NCBI GenBank assembly: GCA_900466005.1
Contig: UEGQ01000008.1
Span: forward strand, 310,001 to 374,000
Length of the DNA: 64,000 bases
Origin: Hyphomicrobiales bacterium
GTDB taxonomy: Bacteria; Pseudomonadota; Alphaproteobacteria; Rhizobiales; Rhizobiaceae
Direction: 5' to 3'
Shown here piece by piece: positions 1 through 8,763 of the stretch. Numbering within the stretch: position 1 is the stretch's first letter; every line of letters starts with the position of its first letter. Both the position numbers and the translations under genes were made by a program. Under the pieces are notes generated by a model, which worked only from the letters and a program-made list of their open reading frames with translations, searched no databases and was not told the DNA's origin.

Positions 1-43
1 GTGACCTCCGGGCCTCTCTTTTGTCGTTTTCAGAAGGGGACGG

Positions 44-736
44 TCAGCGAGCCGTCTGGTTGAAGAGCACCTTCTTCGCCTCTTCGTCGGTCGCGACGTT
101 GCGGCGCTTCTCCTGGCCGACCGCAATGCCGCGTTCGACGGCGGGACGGGCCATCAACGTCTCGAACCAGCGCTTCAGGTTCGGGAAGTCGTCGAGGTCC
201 TGGCCCTGGTTCTTGTGCGGCACGACCCAGCCGATCGAGGCCATGTCGGCGATCGAGTAGTCGCCGGCCAGAAACTCGCGGTCGGCAAGCCGCTTGTTCA
301 TCACGCCGTAGAGGCGGTTCACCTCGTTGGTATAGCGGTTGATGCCGTATTCGATCTTCTCCGGCGCATATTGGCGGAAGTGATGGGCCTGGCCTGCCAT
401 CGGGCCCAGACCGCCGACCTGCCAGAACAGCCATTGCTCCACCTCGACGCGGGCGCGCTCGTCGGTCGGGTAGAACTTGCCGTATTTGCGGCCGAGATAC
501 TGCAGGATGGCGCCCGACTCGAAGACCGAGATCGGCGTGCCGCCCGGACCGTCGGGATCGATGATCGCCGGCATGCGGTTGTTCGGGGAAATCTTCAGGA
601 AGTCGGGCGCGAACTGCTCGCCCTTGCCGATGTCGACATAGCGGACCTCGTAAGGCACGCCGAGTTCCTCGAGCATGATGGAGATCTTCCAGCCGTTGGG
701 TGTCGGCCAGTAATAGAGTTCGATCGGTGCGGCCAT
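44..736 (-). CDS. Glutathione S-transferase, YfcG/Nu-class type
   Basis: This 230-residue cytosolic enzyme probably acts as a glutathione-dependent disulfide-bond oxidoreductase or detoxifying transferase. The N-terminal thioredoxin-like domain (about residues 3-88) shows the opening PIELYYWPTPNGWK, the cis-proline segment NNRMPAII and the glutathione-binding ESGAILQYL. An all-helical C-terminal domain follows. These signatures and the insert IDPDGPGGTPIS are typical of YfcG-like proteins. The ATG at 736 is chosen because AAAGGAAA lies just upstream; an in-frame extension to 817 is not conserved in character. It is divergent from the next small gene. The family call is firm and the substrate is unknown. 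Confidence 0.9.
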   Translation of the reverse strand: MAAPIELYYWPTPNGWKISIMLEELGVPYEVRYVDIGKGEQFAPDFLKISPNNRMPAIIDPDGPGGTPISVFESGAILQYLGRKYGKFYPTDERARVEVEQWLFWQVGGLGPMAGQAHHFRQYAPEKIEYGINRYTNEVNRLYGVMNKRLADREFLAGDYSIADMASIGWVVPHKNQGQDLDDFPNLKRWFETLMARPAVERGIAVGQEKRRNVATDEEAKKVLFNQTAR

Positions 737-925
737 GAATGTTTCCTTTAAGAAGGTTTGCCGGATCGGCGCAAAGGGATTTCGGAACGTCTTGCCGGCC
801 CTCGGCCGGTCGTGCATCGGGAATGCCTCAACAATTTGGGAAGGACATCGCCGCGGTCAAGGCCGGCACCTCCTCTTCCGCCTCACGTCCGCGTGACCAC
901 CCCCGCGGATGAACGGCCGATGAAC

Positions 926-953
926 CGGCGTCTCAGCAGGCGTTCAGACGCCG
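926..953. promoter_or_regulatory. Inverted repeat in the 737-1006 intergenic gap
   Basis: CGGCGTCT and AGACGCCG form an 8-bp inverted repeat separated by 12 nt, about 55 bp upstream of the small ORF at 1007. It may be an operator or an mRNA leader hairpin. Nothing else recognisable lies in this roughly 270-bp divergent gap. Confidence 0.3.
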
Positions 954-1006
954 CGTGTCAAAACGGCATCATCGAAAACAAAAACGCCTTCCCGAGGGAA
1001 CCGATC

Positions 1007-1183
1007 ATGTCCGCAACGCTCCTCCAGTCCGCTGCCTCCGGCCTCAGGATCGCACTCTTCGCCGCCCTGATGCTCGGCCCGCTGACGGCCCTCGGGTTCG
1101 CCAAGGCCGAGGGTCCCGTGATCGGCAAGGCCGGCGCCGGCTTCGTCCTCTTCGTCAGCCTGCAGCGGCAGTCGATGAGCTGA
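1007..1183 (+). CDS. Small hypothetical membrane or exported protein (58 aa)
   Basis: I do not recognise the family. The ATG is preceded by GAGGGAA at good spacing. The product has a short polar N-terminus, one hydrophobic stretch (LRIALFAALMLGPLTALGFA, about residues 13-32) and a short tail containing a second weaker hydrophobic run (AGAGFVLFVSL). It could be a single-pass inner-membrane peptide or a secreted peptide with a signal sequence ending near AKAEG. It lies between divergent gst and amn with no operon partner. Coding is supported by the ribosome-binding site and hydrophobic pattern only. Confidence 0.45.
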   Translation: MSATLLQSAASGLRIALFAALMLGPLTALGFAKAEGPVIGKAGAGFVLFVSLQRQSMS

Positions 1184-1234
1184 GGCGGCGGCAGAGGCCG
1201 GTCGCTTGATCCACCGCCGGCGGCCTCACGTCGT

Positions 1235-1262
1235 TTGCTTGTCAGAAAGTCCACTCTATAAT
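1235..1262 (+). promoter_or_regulatory. Sigma-70-like promoter of amn
   Basis: TTGCTT (1235-1240) and a perfect TATAAT (1257-1262) are separated by 16 nt. The expected transcription start is at about 1268-1269, the first bases of the amn ATG, and no Shine-Dalgarno precedes that ATG. The geometry therefore predicts a leaderless transcript. Confidence 0.55.
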
Positions 1263-1267
1263 GGCGC

Positions 1268-2770
1268 ATGAACAAGCGAATCTCGACACAGACACCCATC
1301 AACTTCATCAGTCCCGAGTCCTATGAGCCGCGGGTTTTCACCGAAGCGAAGCCGGCGGTCGACGCGCTGACGGCTCTCTATGAGCGCAACACCGCCTTCC
1401 TGATCGACGCCTTCGGCGGGATCGCCAAGGGCGCGCCGATCGCCGGACGCTACCGCGCCTTCTATCCGCAGGTGGCGATCGAGACGACGAGTTTCGGCCA
1501 CGCCGATTCCCGCCTCTCCTACGGCCATGTCACGTCGCCGGGCCTCTACACCACCACCGTCACCCAGCCGCACCTCTTCCGCCACTATCTCGCGGAACAG
1601 CTTTCGCTGCTGATCCGCAACCATCAGGTGCCGGTCCTCGTTTCGGAATCGTCGACGCCGATCCCGCTGCATTTCGCCTTCGGCGAAGGCGCCCATGTCG
1701 AGGCGGCGGCAAGCGGGCTCGCCGACCTGTCGCTGCGCGACATCTTCGACACGCCGGACCTCACCACCACCGACGACGAGATCGCCAACGGCGAATACGA
1801 GCCGCAGCCGGGCGAACCGCATCCGCTGGCGCCCTTCACCGCCCAGCGCATCGATTATTCGCTCGCCCGGCTCTCGCACTACACGGCGACGAGCGCGGCG
1901 CATTTCCAGAACTTCGTGCTCTTCACCAACTACCAGTTCTACATCGACGAGTTCTGCGCCTTCGCCCGCAATCTGATGGCCGAGGGCGGCGGCGGTTACA
2001 CCTGCTTCGTCGAGCCCGGCAATATCGAGACGCTCGCCGGTCGGAGCGAGCCGGAGGCCGGACAGGGAACGCCGCGGCTGCCGCAGATGCCGGCCTACCA
2101 TCTGAAGAAGCCCGGTCACGCCGGCATCACCATGGTGAACATCGGCGTCGGCCCGTCGAACGCCAAGACGATCACCGACCACATCGCCGTACTGCGCCCC
2201 CATGCCTGGCTGATGCTCGGCCACTGCGCGGGCCTCAGGAACAGCCAGCGGCTCGGCGACTACGTGCTCGCCCACGCCTATGTGCGCGAGGATCACGTGC
2301 TCGACGACGACCTGCCGGTCTGGGTGCCGATCCCGGCGCTCGCCGAAGTGCAGGTGGCGCTCGAACAGGCGGTCGAGGAAATCACCGGCTACCAGGGCTT
2401 CGAGCTGAAGCGGATCATGCGCACCGGCACGGTCGCCACGATCGACAACCGCAACTGGGAACTCCGCGACCAGCGCGGGCCGGTCAAGCGCCTGTCGCAG
2501 TCACGCGCCATCGCGCTCGACATGGAATCGGCGACCATCGCCGCCAACGGCTTCCGCTTCCGTGTGCCCTACGGGACGCTGCTCTGCGTCTCCGACAAGC
2601 CGCTGCACGGCGAACTGAAGCTGCCGGGCATGGCGACGGCCTTCTACCGGACGCAGGTCAGCCAGCACCTGCAGATCGGCATCCGGGCGCTGCAGAAGCT
2701 CGGCGCCATGCCGCCGGAAAGGCTGCATTCACGCAAGCTCAGAAGCTTCTTCGAAACCGCCTTCCAGTAA
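1268..2770 (+). CDS. amn: AMP nucleosidase
   Basis: The 500-residue protein hydrolyses AMP to adenine and ribose 5-phosphate (EC 3.2.2.4), adjusting the adenylate pool in the cytoplasm. Its length matches bacterial AMN. An N-terminal AMN-specific domain (about 1-170, with GRYRAFYPQVAIET) precedes a C-terminal PNP/UDP-phosphorylase fold (about 270-480) with VGPSNAKTITDHIAVLRPH, MLGHCAGLR and the ALDMESATIAANG nucleoside-binding segment. It stands alone between a near-consensus promoter and a hairpin terminator. No ribosome-binding site precedes the ATG, and no other Met occurs in the first 50 codons. Confidence 0.95.
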   Translation: MNKRISTQTPINFISPESYEPRVFTEAKPAVDALTALYERNTAFLIDAFGGIAKGAPIAGRYRAFYPQVAIETTSFGHADSRLSYGHVTSPGLYTTTVTQPHLFRHYLAEQLSLLIRNHQVPVLVSESSTPIPLHFAFGEGAHVEAAASGLADLSLRDIFDTPDLTTTDDEIANGEYEPQPGEPHPLAPFTAQRIDYSLARLSHYTATSAAHFQNFVLFTNYQFYIDEFCAFARNLMAEGGGGYTCFVEPGNIETLAGRSEPEAGQGTPRLPQMPAYHLKKPGHAGITMVNIGVGPSNAKTITDHIAVLRPHAWLMLGHCAGLRNSQRLGDYVLAHAYVREDHVLDDDLPVWVPIPALAEVQVALEQAVEEITGYQGFELKRIMRTGTVATIDNRNWELRDQRGPVKRLSQSRAIALDMESATIAANGFRFRVPYGTLLCVSDKPLHGELKLPGMATAFYRTQVSQHLQIGIRALQKLGAMPPERLHSRKLRSFFETAFQ

Positions 2771-2799
2771 GGCGGTCGGCCTCCGTCAAGCGACAGCCG

Positions 2800-2820
2800 G
2801 CCGGGCAGTCCTTGCCCGGC
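2800..2820 (+). terminator. Hairpin terminator after amn
   Basis: GCCGGGCA and TGCCCGGC form a perfect 8-bp stem with a 5-nt loop, 29 bp after the amn stop and against the stop of the convergent gene. There is no strong U-tract. Confidence 0.5.
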
Positions 2821-2821
2821 T

Positions 2822-3796
2822 TCAGTCGCCGCGGCGCAGTCGGCCGAGCGTGGAGAGCGCCACCGACAGCAGCGTGCCGAGCAACGCCGAAATGATCAGG
2901 ATGAGGTGCAGGTTGACGCTCGCGCGTCCGAGCATGTCCATCGCCGGCCTGGCGGTCGACGCCCCGAGCGAGACCGCCCCGGCGACGATGCCGGCGGGAT
3001 AGGTGCCGACGCCGGCCGGCGCATGAACGGGCAGCACCGAGGAGAGTTCGCCGCCGAGCGCGCCGCCGAAGGCCGCGGCGATCGGACCGACGCCCATCAG
3101 TCCGAGCACCCAGGCGAGCACCAGAACCTTGACGCCCCAGTTCAAGACCGTCATGCCCCAGGCACGCACGAGCCCCAGGGTCGAGGCCGGCAGGCCGTCT
3201 TCCAGCCCTTCCGTGATGCGGAGCAGCTTGCCGGTCAGCCGGCGCTTTGCAAGTGCCAGAACCGGCGCCTTGAGCTGGTAGGCGAGAAGCGGCGACAGGA
3301 GGAAGGCGAGCCAGACCGCGCCCGCCAGCACCCGGTCGCCGGAGGCGGCGACGAGGCCGAGCCCGCCGGCTGCCAGCAGCGCGTGGAGGTCGAGAAGCCG
3401 CATGACGAGCAGCGCCGACGTCCCGTGCAGCAACGGCACGCCGAATTCCGAACGCATCAGCAGCGGAAAACTGGTCTCGCCGCTGCGGAAAGGCAGCATG
3501 ATGTTCAGGAGATTGTGGACCTGCGCCACATGGAAGAGCTCGACGAAGCGCCCCTTTGTCTCGGCAGGGAAATAGTCGTAGAGCCGGTAGGTCCGGGCGA
3601 AATAGGTGGAGACGAGGAGTGCCGAGGCGAGCACTGCCGGGCCGTAGCCGATCTCGTTCCACTGGCCGAGGATCTGCCGCCAGCCCCAGAGATACTGCAC
3701 GAAGCCCAGATAGAAGAGCACGGCAGCGACCGCGACGATCGTCACGCGGTGGCGCGCAAGGGCCGACGGCGCTGCGGCTTTCTCGTCTGTCTGCAT
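2822..3796 (-). CDS. Flippase-like / lysylphosphatidylglycerol-synthase TM-domain protein
   Basis: This is a 324-residue polytopic inner-membrane protein of the UPF0104/AglD-like family, related to the membrane half of MprF. Seven to eight hydrophobic segments are visible, from VTIVAVAAVLFYLGFVQYLW near the N-terminus to LILIISALLGTLLSVALS near the C-terminus. PFRSGETSFPLL and the C-terminal VHAPAGVGTYPAGIVAG are family hallmarks. Members are thought to handle lipid-linked sugars or phospholipids. It is divergent from the GT83/GT2 cluster, which suggests a shared envelope role. The ATG at 3796 has GGAAG upstream; the much longer open frame upstream is Arg-rich and implausible. Confidence 0.75.
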   Translation of the reverse strand: MQTDEKAAAPSALARHRVTIVAVAAVLFYLGFVQYLWGWRQILGQWNEIGYGPAVLASALLVSTYFARTYRLYDYFPAETKGRFVELFHVAQVHNLLNIMLPFRSGETSFPLLMRSEFGVPLLHGTSALLVMRLLDLHALLAAGGLGLVAASGDRVLAGAVWLAFLLSPLLAYQLKAPVLALAKRRLTGKLLRITEGLEDGLPASTLGLVRAWGMTVLNWGVKVLVLAWVLGLMGVGPIAAAFGGALGGELSSVLPVHAPAGVGTYPAGIVAGAVSLGASTARPAMDMLGRASVNLHLILIISALLGTLLSVALSTLGRLRRGD

Positions 3797-3954
3797 CGGC
3801 CAGGCACTTCCGGATTGCACTCGAAGACCCGTTCCTATAACAACCGCGCCAACAAACGCCAGAGTTTTCCGGAGCCCTGCACCCGCGCCCGGGCCGCTTC
3901 GCGCTGCCGCCGCCATCACCGCCGCCCGGAAGACGCAATGACAAGGACATCCCG

Positions 3955-5448
3955 GTGCTCGCATCCCTGAGGCAGCGTCCCAATCTCGTCTTCGCGCTGC
4001 TCGCCGTCTATTTCGCCGCCAATCTGGCGCTGCGGCTCCTGCTGCCGCGTTCGCTCGACCTCGACGAGGGCGAACAGCTCTTCCTCGCACAGTGGCTCGC
4101 CGCCGGCTACAATTCACAGCCGCCGCTCTACAACTGGCTGCAATACGGGGTGGTCGCCCTCCTCGGCCCGACGCTCTTCTCGCTCGCCCTCCTCAAGAAC
4201 CTGATGCTGTTCGCCTCCTACGTCTTCTTCGGGCTGGCGGCGAACACGGTGCTGCGCAGCCGCGAGCTTGCGATCGTCGCGGTGTTCGGGCTTCTCACCA
4301 TCCCGCAGGTGAGCTTCGAGGCGCAGCGGGATCTCAGCCACACCGTCGCCGTCATCTTTTCGACAAGCCTCTTCCTCTACGCCTTCCTGCGCACGCTCAC
4401 GACCGGCACCACCCTCCCCTACCTGCTGACCGGCCTCGCCGTCGGCCTCGGCGTGATCTCGAAATACAATTTCGTGCTGCTGCCGGCCGCCGCCGCCCTT
4501 GCCGTGCTGCCGGACCCCGCCTTCCGCCGCCGCCTCTTCGACTGGCGCATCCTTCTCGCGGGCCTCGTCGCGGTCATCGTCTTCCTGCCGCACGGCCTCT
4601 GGTTCCTCGACCATGTCGGGGATGCGACCGGCCGCACACTCGGCAAGCTCACCTCGGAGGAAACGTCGGGTCGGGCCGAACAGATCCTGACCGGGCTCGT
4701 GTCGTTGCTTCTCGCCTTCATCGGCTTCTCGGCGCTGACCCTCATTCCCTTCGCGCTCGTTTTCCGCGAAGACCTGAAGACGATCCTGCGCGCCCGCAGC
4801 GCGTGGACGCGGCTTTTCGCCCGCATCTTCCTGGTCGCCGCCGCGGCACTGGTGCTGATGGTGCTTTTCGGCGCCACCAACATCAAGGACCGCTGGCTGA
4901 CGCCGCTCTATCTCGCGCTGCCGCTCTACCTCGCGCTGAAGGCCGAGGCCGCGGGAACCGACGTTTCGGCCGCCCTCCGCCGGTTCCTGCCGGTCGCACT
5001 CGCCGTCATGGTGCTGGTGCCGGCGGTTCTCTTCCTGCGCATCCCCGTGCTCGGGCTGATCGGCCGCTACGAGAAGATCAACGTGCCCTACGGCCCTGCG
5101 ATCGAACCCATGCTTGCCGAGGCTCCCGCCGCGCCGGCCCTCGTCGTCGCCTCCGACCTGCAGATGGCCGGCAATATCCGCCTGCACCGGCCGGACCTGC
5201 CCGTCTTCGTACCCGGACAAGGTCCCGTCGACCCCGCCTTCGACACCTCCCGGCCGGTGCTCGTCGTCTGGCGCACGCGCGACGGCCGCCCCGCTCCCAT
5301 ACAGGCGGAGGCGCTCGCACGGTGGATCGCTGGCAATGCGACCTTGACCGTCGGCGAGACCGGCGAGGTCGCCGTGCCCTATCATTACGGAGGCGCGGGC
5401 GACCTCTACCATGTCGCGTTTTCCTACCTGGTCCCGAAAGGACCCTAG
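3955..5448 (+). CDS. GT83/GT39-type lipid-linked sugar transferase (ArnT/Rgt-like), copy 1
   Basis: This 497-residue inner-membrane transferase probably moves a sugar from an undecaprenyl- or dodecaprenyl-phosphate donor to lipid A or LPS core on the periplasmic face. The first periplasmic loop carries the acidic motif LDLDEGEQLFLAQW, followed by QPPLYNWLQ and QRDLSHTVAV, and then about ten further membrane segments. A short soluble C-terminal domain (about 385-497) follows. It starts with GTG. Together with the GT2 gene and the paralogue behind it, it resembles rhizobial Rgt galacturonosyltransferase loci, although the sugar cannot be read from sequence. Confidence 0.82.
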   Translation: MLASLRQRPNLVFALLAVYFAANLALRLLLPRSLDLDEGEQLFLAQWLAAGYNSQPPLYNWLQYGVVALLGPTLFSLALLKNLMLFASYVFFGLAANTVLRSRELAIVAVFGLLTIPQVSFEAQRDLSHTVAVIFSTSLFLYAFLRTLTTGTTLPYLLTGLAVGLGVISKYNFVLLPAAAALAVLPDPAFRRRLFDWRILLAGLVAVIVFLPHGLWFLDHVGDATGRTLGKLTSEETSGRAEQILTGLVSLLLAFIGFSALTLIPFALVFREDLKTILRARSAWTRLFARIFLVAAAALVLMVLFGATNIKDRWLTPLYLALPLYLALKAEAAGTDVSAALRRFLPVALAVMVLVPAVLFLRIPVLGLIGRYEKINVPYGPAIEPMLAEAPAAPALVVASDLQMAGNIRLHRPDLPVFVPGQGPVDPAFDTSRPVLVVWRTRDGRPAPIQAEALARWIAGNATLTVGETGEVAVPYHYGGAGDLYHVAFSYLVPKGP

Positions 5449-5552
5449 GCGGCGAAGGCGCCGGATTTCAGGGATCATTTCACCCTGCTGTGGCTTTTCC
5501 GCCCTTTCGAAATAGGGCATTTAGGACTATCACCCGGCGGGAAAAGACCGCG

Positions 5553-6593
5553 ATGAGCAGCCGAGGAGCAGAAGAATTGGACGGCCGTACCGTATCCGCC
5601 GATATCCGTGAGGGCGCAGAGAACGCGCTCGAACTTTCGATCGTCGTCCCCCTCTTCAACGAGGAGGAAAGCGTCGGTCCGCTGATCGAGCGCATCTGCA
5701 CCGCGATGGCAGGCTTCGGCAAGCCCTGGGAACTCGTGCTCGTCGACGACGGCAGTGCCGACGCCACCGTTACCCGCGCGCGCCAGTCGCTCGGCCGCGA
5801 GGGGCTCGACCTCAAGATCGTCGAACTGCAGCGGAATTTCGGTCAGACCGCCGCCATGCAGGCCGGCATCGACACCGCCACCGGACGCCTGATCGCCACC
5901 ATGGACGGCGACCTGCAGAACGATCCGAAGGACATTCCCGGCATGGTCGCCGCGCTCGAGGAGCGCAAGCTCGATCTCCTCGTCGGCTGGCGCAAGAACC
6001 GCCAGGACGACCTGCTGATGCGCAAGATCCCGTCCTGGATCGCCAATTACCTGATCGGCCGCTTCACCGGCGTGAAGCTGCACGATTACGGATGCAGCCT
6101 GAAGATCTATCGCGGCGCCATCATCAAGCAGGTACAGTTGATGGGCGAAATGCACCGCTTCATCCCGGCCTGGGTCGCCGGCGTCGTGCCCGGCTCGCGC
6201 ATCGGCGAAATGCCGGTCACCCACCACGCCCGCCAGTACGGCGTCTCGAAATACGGCATCTCCCGCACTTTCCGGGTGATCCTCGACCTGCTCTCGGTGA
6301 TGTTCTTCATGCGCTACAAGGCGCGGCCGGGCCATTTCTTCGGTTCGCTCGGCCTCGGCATCGGCGCGGTTTCGAGCCTCATCCTCGCCTACCTCTTCGT
6401 CGACAAGTTCATCTTCGGCAATGACATCGGCACCCGTCCGCTGCTGCTGATCGCCGTCATGCTCGTCCTGTCGTCGGTGCAGCTCATCACCACCGGCATC
6501 CTCGCCGAGATGCTGGCGCGCGCCTATTATCGCGGCGACGACACGCCGAACTACATCGTCCGGGAGGTCATCACGCGGGAGAGCGGGGAATGA
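5553..6593 (+). CDS. GT2 polyprenyl-phosphate sugar synthase (DPM1/ArnC/RgtE-like)
   Basis: The 346-residue enzyme probably charges polyprenyl phosphate with a sugar from a nucleotide donor. The N-terminal GT-A domain shows LSIVVPLFNEEESV, the VLVDDGSADAT metal/nucleotide site, QRNFGQTAAMQAG and the TMDGDLQNDP DXD-like motif. Near residue 210-220 is HHARQYGVSKYG. Two C-terminal membrane segments (about 265-325) anchor it. Its stop overlaps the next start by ATGA, so it is translationally coupled to the second GT83 gene. That arrangement supports it as supplier of the lipid-linked donor, as RgtE is for Rgt transferases. Confidence 0.85.
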   Translation: MSSRGAEELDGRTVSADIREGAENALELSIVVPLFNEEESVGPLIERICTAMAGFGKPWELVLVDDGSADATVTRARQSLGREGLDLKIVELQRNFGQTAAMQAGIDTATGRLIATMDGDLQNDPKDIPGMVAALEERKLDLLVGWRKNRQDDLLMRKIPSWIANYLIGRFTGVKLHDYGCSLKIYRGAIIKQVQLMGEMHRFIPAWVAGVVPGSRIGEMPVTHHARQYGVSKYGISRTFRVILDLLSVMFFMRYKARPGHFFGSLGLGIGAVSSLILAYLFVDKFIFGNDIGTRPLLLIAVMLVLSSVQLITTGILAEMLARAYYRGDDTPNYIVREVITRESGE

Positions 6594-8089
6594 GGCAAGC
6601 CGGCGGCAGCAGCCGCGCGCTCGCCGTCATGCTCGTCGCAGTCGCCGGCTATTACCTGCTGGCGGTTCTCCTCCGCAGTGCGCTGCCGCCGTCGCTCGAA
6701 GTCGATGAATCCGAGCTTGTCTACATCTCGCAATTCCTCGCGCTCGGCTACGGCCGCCAGCCGCCGCTCTACGACTGGCTGCAGCACGGCATGATCTCGG
6801 CCTTCGGGCTTTCGATCACGGTGCTCAGCGTGCTGAAGAACCTGCTGCTCTTCCTCACCGCCCTCTTCTACGGGCTCGCGGCCCGCGAGGTGCTGCGTTC
6901 GGGCACGCTGCAGGCCGTCGCGGTCGTCGGAATCCTCACCTTTCCGTCGATCTTCCTGATGTCGCAGCGGGATCTTTCCCACACCGTTGCGGCGATCCTC
7001 GCCGCCGGCCTCTTCCTGCACGCCTTCTTCCTGACGCTGAAGAAACCGAGCCTCGGCACCTACCTCTATGCGGGCGTCGCAGTCGCGATGGGGCTGCTCT
7101 CCAAGTACAATTTCACGCTGCTCCCGCTCGCGGCGATCCTCGCCGTACTGCCCGAGGCGGAGTACCGCAAGCGCATCCTCGACTGGCGCATGGCGGTCGC
7201 AATCGCTGTCGCGGCGCTGCTCGTGCTGCCGCACGCCCTCTGGTTCGTGCAGAACCTCGATCTGGCGACCGGCGGCACTGTGCGGGAAATGCGCGAAGCC
7301 GAGGCGGGCTCGCGGCTCCTGCGCGCCATCCTCGGGCTCGGCGCCCTCGCCTTCGCGCTGCTGCGCGGCATCGTGCCGCTTCTCCTGCTCTTCGGCCTCG
7401 TCTTCCGCCATGACCTCGGCACGATCCTCCGCGCGTCGAGCCCGTGGACGCGGATCGTCGGCCGCATGCTGCTGATCCTCGTTGCGATGCTGGCCGTGGT
7501 CGTCGTGGCGCTCGACGCCACGAGCATCCGGGAGAAATGGCTGATCCTCTATCTTCTGCCGCTGCCGCTCTATCTCGCGCTCAAGGCCGAGGCGGCAGGC
7601 GTCTCGCTCGACGGCCGGCTGAAAGCCTTTGCCGTTCCGGTCTTCGTGGTTTCGGTGGCGACGCTCGGCTATCTCTTCCTCGGCCCGATGATCGGCCCGC
7701 GGATCGGTCAATATACCCGCTTCAACACGCCGATTGCGCCGCTCTACGACGCGGTGGCCGCCGAGCGCGGAGCACCGCCCGCCCTCATCGTCGGTGGCGA
7801 CAAGCAGATCGCCGGCAGCCTGAAGCTCAACGCGCCGCCAGTTCCGGTAATGATGCCGAACGCGCCCGTCGCCCTGCCGGCGGAAGCGCTCCGAAAGCGG
7901 CCGGCCCTCGTCGTCTGGCGCAGCCCCAAGGGTGACATGGCGCCGGTGCCGCCGGCGCTCGTCGAGCTTCTCACGAAGAGCGGCCTGATTGCGAGCGGCG
8001 AGGAGCTGCATCCGGCCTATCGCGCCGTGCCCTATCACTACGCCGCCGGCGGCGACACGTTCGAGTTCGGCTACGCCTGGCTCGACTGA
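6590..8089 (+). CDS. GT83/GT39-type lipid-linked sugar transferase, copy 2
   Basis: This 499-residue polytopic protein is clearly paralogous to the transferase at 3955-5448. It shares LEVDESELVYISQFLALGYG, QPPLYDWLQHG, SQRDLSHTVAAI, LLSKYNFTLLPLAAILAVLP and the soluble C-terminal domain ending in a conserved AVPYHYAAGGD segment. It overlaps the GT2 stop by 4 bp. Having two transferases with one donor synthase suggests two acceptor positions for the same sugar. The stop codon abuts that of the convergent osmC-like gene with no spacer. Confidence 0.82.
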   Translation: MRQAGGSSRALAVMLVAVAGYYLLAVLLRSALPPSLEVDESELVYISQFLALGYGRQPPLYDWLQHGMISAFGLSITVLSVLKNLLLFLTALFYGLAAREVLRSGTLQAVAVVGILTFPSIFLMSQRDLSHTVAAILAAGLFLHAFFLTLKKPSLGTYLYAGVAVAMGLLSKYNFTLLPLAAILAVLPEAEYRKRILDWRMAVAIAVAALLVLPHALWFVQNLDLATGGTVREMREAEAGSRLLRAILGLGALAFALLRGIVPLLLLFGLVFRHDLGTILRASSPWTRIVGRMLLILVAMLAVVVVALDATSIREKWLILYLLPLPLYLALKAEAAGVSLDGRLKAFAVPVFVVSVATLGYLFLGPMIGPRIGQYTRFNTPIAPLYDAVAAERGAPPALIVGGDKQIAGSLKLNAPPVPVMMPNAPVALPAEALRKRPALVVWRSPKGDMAPVPPALVELLTKSGLIASGEELHPAYRAVPYHYAAGGDTFEFGYAWLD

Positions 8090-8560
8090 TCACGCTCCCA
8101 CGATCACCGGTTCGCAACGGACCGGGAAATTGACCGAATTGGCGATGAAGCACTTCTCGTGGGCGTCGTGGTGCAGGGATGCCGCGCGCTCGCGATCGCC
8201 GGCCGAGATCGTCACCCGCGGACGCAACACGATCTGGGTGAAGCGGCCGCTCCCGTCCTCCTCCGTCACCATAAGACCCTCCGCACGGTCCTCGTAGGCA
8301 GTGACGACGACGCCGTTCACCGCGCAGAGATGCAGGTACCAGAGCTTGTGGCAGGCCGAGACCGAGGCGACCAGCAGGTCCTCCGGGTTCCACCGCTCCG
8401 CGTCGCCGCGGAAGGCCGGATCGGCCGAGCCCGGTATGTCCGGCTTGGAGCCGGCAGCGATCACGTGGTCACGGCTATAGTCCCGATAGCCGGAGGTGCC
8501 GGTGCCGCGATTGCCGATCCAGGTCACCGTCGCGCTGTACTCGTGATGTCTTCCGCTCAT
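8090..8560 (-). CDS. OsmC family peroxiredoxin-like protein
   Basis: The 156-residue cytoplasmic protein probably reduces organic hydroperoxides with two cysteines. MSGRHHEYSATVTWIGNRG opens it, and NPEDLLVASVSACHKLWYLHLCA (about residues 70-92) contains the first catalytic Cys region. VNFPVRCEPVI near the end has a further Cys. It resembles the YhfA/OsmC-like branch more than Ohr. The ATG at 8560 is chosen because the longer upstream frame is low-complexity. Its stop directly abuts the stop of the convergent GT83 gene. Confidence 0.85.
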   Translation of the reverse strand: MSGRHHEYSATVTWIGNRGTGTSGYRDYSRDHVIAAGSKPDIPGSADPAFRGDAERWNPEDLLVASVSACHKLWYLHLCAVNGVVVTAYEDRAEGLMVTEEDGSGRFTQIVLRPRVTISAGDRERAASLHHDAHEKCFIANSVNFPVRCEPVIVGA

Positions 8561-8712
8561 CTTTGCGATCCTCTTTCGCCTTGGCTGCGGGCCGTCACCG
8601 GCCGCGACTCTCTTCGTCGGCACGAGAATAGGGCAAGCGCAGCGCACCTCAAAGGCAGGAACACGGCCCCGCACTTCTCGACGAATTTTCACTCCGCCTC
8701 TTGCAACGACCG

Positions 8713-8732
8713 ATTTACGATATATCTTAGAT
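8713..8732. promoter_or_regulatory. Imperfect 20-bp palindrome, probable PadR operator
   Basis: The core GATATATC is a perfect palindrome. It extends outward as TA-C-GATATATC-T-TA and, past one mismatch, to AT at each edge. It is an AT-rich island 31 bp before the padR ATG, fitting autoregulation of the PadR/DUF2218 operon. Confidence 0.5.
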
Positions 8733-8763
8733 GCAGTTTCAACACATCGAAGGAACCCGAGAC

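Noticed and set aside
1256..2296. Long minus-strand frame across amn
   Set aside because: It is a shadow of amn with no recognisable motif and no ribosome-binding site.
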